A DNA stretch of 64,000 nt from Phellopilus nigrolimitatus. Its lineage: Eukaryota; Basidiomycota; Agaricomycetes; Hymenochaetales; Hymenochaetaceae. The stretch spans positions 186,001 to 250,000 of the forward strand of contig JAJOHG010000045.1 in the NCBI GenBank assembly GCA_021029095.1. The letters are read 5' to 3'. The position numbers and the translations under genes are program-made. Under the pieces are notes generated by a model. That model saw only the letters and a list, made by a program, of their open reading frames with translations. It did not search any database and was not told the DNA's origin. Positions 59,530 through 64,000 of this stretch are shown one piece after another (the first letter of the stretch is position 1; every line of letters starts with the position of its first letter).

Positions 59530-60390
59530 GAGATTACCGGATATAAAAAATTCGACAGATCGCATCATCAAATAAGCACGCCTGGATCTTCTGCCTACTG
59601 AAACGTGATTGACACTAATACAATTGAAGAAACGCGTCGTTCGTGTCTGTGCATCGCAGTCCAATTTTGTATTCCAGGCAGGTGCATTTATTTAGCCGCG
59701 ACTCGCAGAAACAGGAAGACCGGACTTACAAGACCTCCTAATTGATGCCGCTAGCGTACCTACGGATGTTTGAAGCTTCAAAAGTGTCGTCTTGCCAGAT
59801 ATCCATGGCGAGGCCAACGATAACGCGATAGCATGAGTAAAGGGAGAATGGATTGGTGCTAGCAAGAAAAGGTAACATTGAGCGCGTATCCAATGACGAG
59901 GTGTGGTTGAAGCATGATTGGTATATCATTGCGTGAACAGAAGGACCCTTCGACGTAAAACCCGCGTCCGTTCCGCCTGCATGGAAGCTCGCCATAGTTG
60001 CTCGACGATGACGCGCCTTCAGTATCGTTCACGAAATCGCCGAGCGTGGACGATCCAAAAGACACAGAGCCTTTCAGTGCGCTTCAGGCGGCAAAACGCA
60101 ATTCAGAGAAAGATGAGAATGTCGAGTTTTCTTTCAGGACGGTTCTGCAATCCGAGCGTTGATAATTGGTAGCTTAATGCCTGGTCACGTCGATTCTGCG
60201 AGCCCGGATGCGAGAAGAGAATCTGCGGCTTAATGGGCTTTCATGTCGGAGAGCTCAAACGCGGCACAGGTAGAAATGCTTGAGTAGACATGTTTTAATT
60301 AAGCAGGGACATCGAGAAGACAGACGAGTAGCCCGTCGAGGCTAAGGTTAGCGTCGGTGGCCTGAGCAAAAAGCAGCGCGGAAGAGAGAG
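59530..60390 (-). repeat. Module Q, reverse copy 3
   Basis: Landmarks in reverse include CACGAAATCGCCGAGCGTGG (60,029), CCTTTCAGTGCGCTTCAGGC (60,071) and GTCGAGGCTAAGGTTAGCGT (60,335). Confidence 0.65.
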
Positions 60391-60830
60391 CAATAGCCCG
60401 CCCCAAGGCGTACGCCCTGCTTTCATCGCTGCCACGACCTCTTCTCGCTGGCAATCCTCGCCCGCCAGATTGCGCATGTCTCGCCAACTTGGACGCCGCT
60501 TCCGCCAGCTCATCCGCCATTGCTTGCTTCCAGGGCCGCCAGCATCCCCAAACAAAAGCAAAAGAAATGCCCCGCGCTACCGTAGCAAACAGGATTCTGA
60601 TGTGGAGAGGGGGCAGGCACGCAACCTTGTGGCGCCGAAGACGCCGTGCGCGTTGCCTTCCGCGTCGGCGTAGTCCACGAAGACAACCTCTGCGGCCGCG
60701 CCGCGCCGCTCTGCACTCGGGCATTGGATCAGCAATCAGCGGGTGAGAAGAAGGGAAGAGGACGTACCGCGCGCGGCGGGGGCGTCGGGGGCACGCGTGA
60801 GGGCCCGCACGCGGAAGGCCGTCGGCGAGT
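60391..60830 (-). pseudogene. NmrA-like exon 1-2 fragment with conserved junction
   Basis: Counterpart of 15,166-15,590. The - strand carries AEVVFVDYADAEGNAHGVFG from exon 2 and then the MADELAEAASKLARHAQSGG junction segment. Exon 2 is less deleted here than at 15.2 kb. Confidence 0.6.
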
Positions 60831-62160
60831 CAGAAAAAGGGACGTATCCGCTGCGCGCACCCGGAAACTCGACATTTGCCCAATGACACGGTCAGAGCGC
60901 GCCTTGTCCCCATCCCCGGAAGTAAACGCCCCAATCGCGTCGAAAAACCATGAACATGCTCTTCGCTATAGCTAGCTGTCGCCGGCCCGCACCCGCACTC
61001 AAGCGCGTCCCTCGTGGCCTTCGCTGTCTCGTCGCGGTGCAAGCGCGGCACGCAGTCGTGCTCACGCTCGTACCGCGCCGCCCCTGTGCGCCGTCTCTCG
61101 AGCGCCCAGCGAGGACGCCTGTCCCCGCTCCCAGCGCCTCGCGCTCGTGTGGGGCCGAGGTTGTCAAAATAAACTCAGACCGTGCTGTCGGGCACGTCCG
61201 CGCCTGTGCAGGAAATGGGAAGGCCCTTCGGGATGGTGCATCGTGCAGTGCGAGGCAGTGCGAGGCACTCGAGCGAGTGGCTGGCGCCGTGGCTCCAAGC
61301 AAACGCGTTCAAGGCGTTGCGGCGGTCCAGAATGCGTACAAGGATGCGCGCGGCGCGCCGTCGAGAGCGCAATGTTTCGCATGAGGTCGCTAGAGGCCGC
61401 CGGACATATCGTATCGCTGGAGAAATATGATAACAAGCAGCAAATGCAAATATCAGAGGCGCTTGCGGGCCGCAGAGTGTATCGGCGCGTTCAGGCCAGA
61501 CGACGAAGAGCGACATTGTTTTAGTAGCCGGCTGCCAACTTCAAGTCGCCGGCACCATCATGGACTCCCCGCATCTTTCTCGCATGTTGATATATGTACG
61601 CAGCCGTCAAGCAGACAACGTCATTCCTCGACGACAGAATACTATTGCTTCTCGTGCATGCAATTCTTTTGCATGCTGATAATTTTCCGCGCGACATAGC
61701 AAGGAGCGCAGACACCTCAAACCCGCCCGCACTCCAGTCTATGTTCCGAGCGCGAAACCACATCTCCCGCGCCGCGCGTCTACGAACTCTGCACGCGTAT
61801 GGCGGCAACGGCATGCTTCCGACTACCCCTTTTATTCTCGTCGTTCTGGTCCCGGGAGCCGGTTTCGAAGAGGACAAGAGGACGGACGCTTCTTGTTGTT
61901 ACGGCAGGCATCAGGTTGAGCGTTGGTATCGTGGCATCCCTCCCGCAAACCCGTCTCTTAAACCTGTGCAAATGCGCAGCGTGCAGGTCGGATCGTGTCC
62001 GCGAATAGCGTGCGCTCCTCCACGTATGTCCTGAACTGGAGAGGCAGCTGCTGAGAAAGTCTGCTTTCGATGGGATATGTGTTATTGCTGCGGTTCCAGG
62101 GGGTGAGGGAAAGCGTAGGCGGGGCGCTTCGCATCGCGTCGCGTCGAGCCGCCGCTGACT
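60831..62160 (-). repeat. Module P, reverse copy 4
   Basis: Contains GTAAACGCCCCAATCGCGTC, GCTGCCAACTTCAAGTCGCC (61,531) and a CTGAACTGGAGAGGCAGCTG block in the order expected of a reversed P. No gene. Confidence 0.65.
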
Positions 62161-62875
62161 GTAGCTCGCCCGTGCCGCGAAAAACTAGCGGCGAGACATA
62201 GGACCGCTAAGCAGGAACACGGTCGAACTCTGCTTGCCGGTTTTTATTTACCTCATGTGCCTTATTTCTCTGGATAAGCCGCCGGATGCTTATGTGCTCA
62301 CATCCTCTAAATCCGACTCAAAGTCGTGCTACGTCCACGCCGGTCGATTCCCGACTTCCCTTCTGTGCTTATTTTTTGTCTGGACGATTTTCCGGATGTT
62401 AGAGCGCTTATCGTGGCGCGTCCTCTGAATATTGATCCGACGCCGACTCTCCGAGCTCCCCTCGCCGCTATCTTTCCACTTCGGCAATTTGGAAGGGTGT
62501 CTCAGGCATACCGGCTAGTAGGCCATTCCGCGTACTACCTCGTCTAGAAAACTCGACAAGCTAATAGACTCTTCTTCCTTGGTCATCAATGCCCGGTGCA
62601 CACTTTAAAATCATCCTTCATCCAGCTCGCCGATTAGACTGCAATATGTTTCAGGATAATATTATGATTTGTTGAAGAATTTATCGCGTTTGTTCCTGCC
62701 AACGAAACTACAGTGCCAGTCTACCCATTCTATCATTTCACCGACTCCCGACTTCCTACGTGTCCGTCAGCCTCGCCGAGCTTCGCACACAATAGGCTCT
62801 CCTCAGCGTTTCGTCGCCGGCTCTATTCTTATAAGGAGATCTCTGTACTTCCTTAGGCGATACCAGCTCTGACTT
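62161..62875 (-). repeat. Module T, reverse copy (right boundary of the repeat cluster)
   Basis: Reverse complement of the T series: GCCATTCCGCGTACTACCTC (62,521), TCATCAATGCCCGGTGCACA (62,583), CGTGTCCGTCAGCCTCGCCG (62,758). Similarity ends near 62,875, mirroring the left boundary near 600. Confidence 0.7.
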
Positions 62876-63408
62876 TGCAGACAATATATAAATTTTCTGA
62901 AAACACCCGGCCCATTTCTGCCAGCGATTTCACTCTTAATGATCTCTTGGATCGAGCCTATATCGATCCATTCAAATCAACTTCGACACAAATTATGACT
63001 ACGATCTGAAGGACCTGGATCATAACAGGCCCGCCCCAGATGGCACGACGATGCCTCGTGGAAGACGTGCAGATGCCGTACGTGCGGACCTTGAATCTCT
63101 GGGGGCATATCAGACTGAGAAGTAAAGCATGAGGCCTTGAGGTTCATGCGCAGTCTGATATAACCAGCTTCCCAACTTGCTTGTCTTCTTTGTATCTTCA
63201 TACAGTACTTCGAGCTCCTTCGCGAGCGCTTAGTTGTATAAGCTTTCGAACGTACAATGAACACATGCCCCCAATCCTTCTACTGCTGCGCTCCAACTAT
63301 GAGAAAGAACAAGGGCAGGCATCGAGTATTTAAGACGACCCGTACGTCTCTTCCTACTCCATCGTCTCCACTTCAGACATCAGTAACTCGCAGCTCATAC
63401 AGAATACT
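62876..63408 (+). other. 5' region of the Argonaute gene
   Basis: No repeat similarity noticed and no credible frame of its own. Probably the promoter and leader of the downstream gene. Confidence 0.5.
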
Positions 63409-64000
63409 ATGGACGATTCAAGAGGACGTGGTCGAGGTCGAGGTGAACGCGGCCAGCGTGGTAGGGGTGTGTCACCTGGCCAGCGAGGTGGCTCTCCTAT
63501 GTATCGCGGAGGCCGTGGAGACTCCCCCTCCGGATCGAGCGGACGCGGATCTCCAGCTGGCTTTCGCGGTGGAGGTGGAGGTGGTGGAGGTCGAGGTCGA
63601 GGCGGACCTGTCCAGATATTCTCCCCAAATGCGCCAGCGCAACCCGACGCGCGACTATCGGACAAAGAACAAAACGCGCTTATCGCCAGTTTCAAGTCAC
63701 TGTCGACGTCTGTCCCTGATCGTGTTGTGCGGCCAGGATTTGGGAAGCGCGGTGCCGCTATCACTCTTCGTGCGAACTTCTTCGCGCTCAAGTACCCGAA
63801 AAACGTTGTTCTCTACGATTACGCCATCGAGATCAAACCCGCCGTAAAAACGGAAGAGAAGCGTCTTCGCAAACGCTTATTCGAGCTGTTGGAGTCCACG
63901 GAGGAGGTAGCGCCATATCTTCGTGAGATCGGTCACGACAGGGCGCAGAGGCTGATTTCGAAGAGGCCGCTTCCGGCAAATTTCTCTGCGACAGTCCCGT
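63409..64000 (+). CDS. AGO: Argonaute protein, N-terminal part (runs off the window)
   Basis: ATG 63,409 opens a frame that is unbroken to the window end (197 codons seen of an expected 900 or more). Residues 1-72 are an Arg-Gly-rich tail (MDDSRGRGRGRGERGQRG, then RGG repeats and an eight-Gly run), as in many eukaryotic Argonautes. From about residue 100 the ArgoN domain begins: RPGFGKRGAAITLRANFFAL, KNVVLYDYAIEIKP, RLFELLESTE, VAPYLREIGHDRAQRLISKR. This part orders the guide-binding lobe; PAZ and PIWI domains would lie beyond the window. No intron has been needed so far. The protein would act in small-RNA silencing (quelling-type), and the gene starts about 530 nt from the repeat cluster. 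Confidence 0.88.
   Translation, partial: MDDSRGRGRGRGERGQRGRGVSPGQRGGSPMYRGGRGDSPSGSSGRGSPAGFRGGGGGGGGRGRGGPVQIFSPNAPAQPDARLSDKEQNALIASFKSLSTSVPDRVVRPGFGKRGAAITLRANFFALKYPKNVVLYDYAIEIKPAVKTEEKRLRKRLFELLESTEEVAPYLREIGHDRAQRLISKRPLPANFSATVP

Overview
The window looks like nuclear DNA of a filamentous basidiomycete, probably an Agaricomycete; the genus cannot be fixed from sequence alone. Evidence: short GT-AG introns of about 45-85 nt with CTRAY-type branch sites, DUF6533-type 7-TM-like genes, an NmrA-like short-exon gene, an F-box/LRR-like protein, a Ty3/gypsy element with a large accessory region, and an RGG-tailed Argonaute. No bacterial, organellar or telomeric signal was seen.

Layout. 1-0.6 kb: an uncertain small gene. 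0.6-24.8 kb and 29.3-62.9 kb: two arms built from the same degenerate composite repeat, mostly + on the left and mostly - on the right. I name its modules T (GC-mixed leader), P (GC-rich, resembling the 5' flank of the NmrA-like gene), Q (about 0.9 kb) and R (AT-rich promoter plus a multi-exon DUF6533-family gene). R occurs at 3.5, 10.5 and 16.2 kb (+) and at 24.3 (truncated), 32.0 and 57.4 kb (-). NmrA-like gene pieces recur at 12.9, 15.2, 21.6 (longest), 30.7, 47.7/52.4 and 60.6 kb. 24.8-29.3 kb is a non-repeated centre with a 427-bp palindrome, an F-box gene, an 809-bp TA-flanked inverted-repeat element and decayed coding sequence.

Three insertions interrupt or abut the repeats. (i) An 11,275-bp Ty3/gypsy retrotransposon (35,492-46,766, transcribed on the - strand) has 660-bp LTRs differing at only two bases I could find, gag with CCHC and protease, pol (RT-RNase H-integrase) in the -1 frame behind a GGGTTTT heptamer, and, between pol and the 3' LTR, a gag-like ORF diverging from an antisense, intron-containing Zn(II)2Cys6 gene. 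(ii) A 4.57-kb element (47,829-52,397) with a 7-bp target duplication carries broken pieces of a BAR-domain gene and of ribosomal protein S26. (iii) A palindrome lies at the truncated end of the fourth DUF6533 copy.

The right edge opens an Argonaute gene (63,409 onward), so an RNAi component directly borders this repeat cluster. Most of the window is therefore repeat-derived. The best candidates for intact function are the F-box gene, the Argonaute, the retrotransposon ORFs and its antisense zinc-cluster gene. All alignments here were made by eye.
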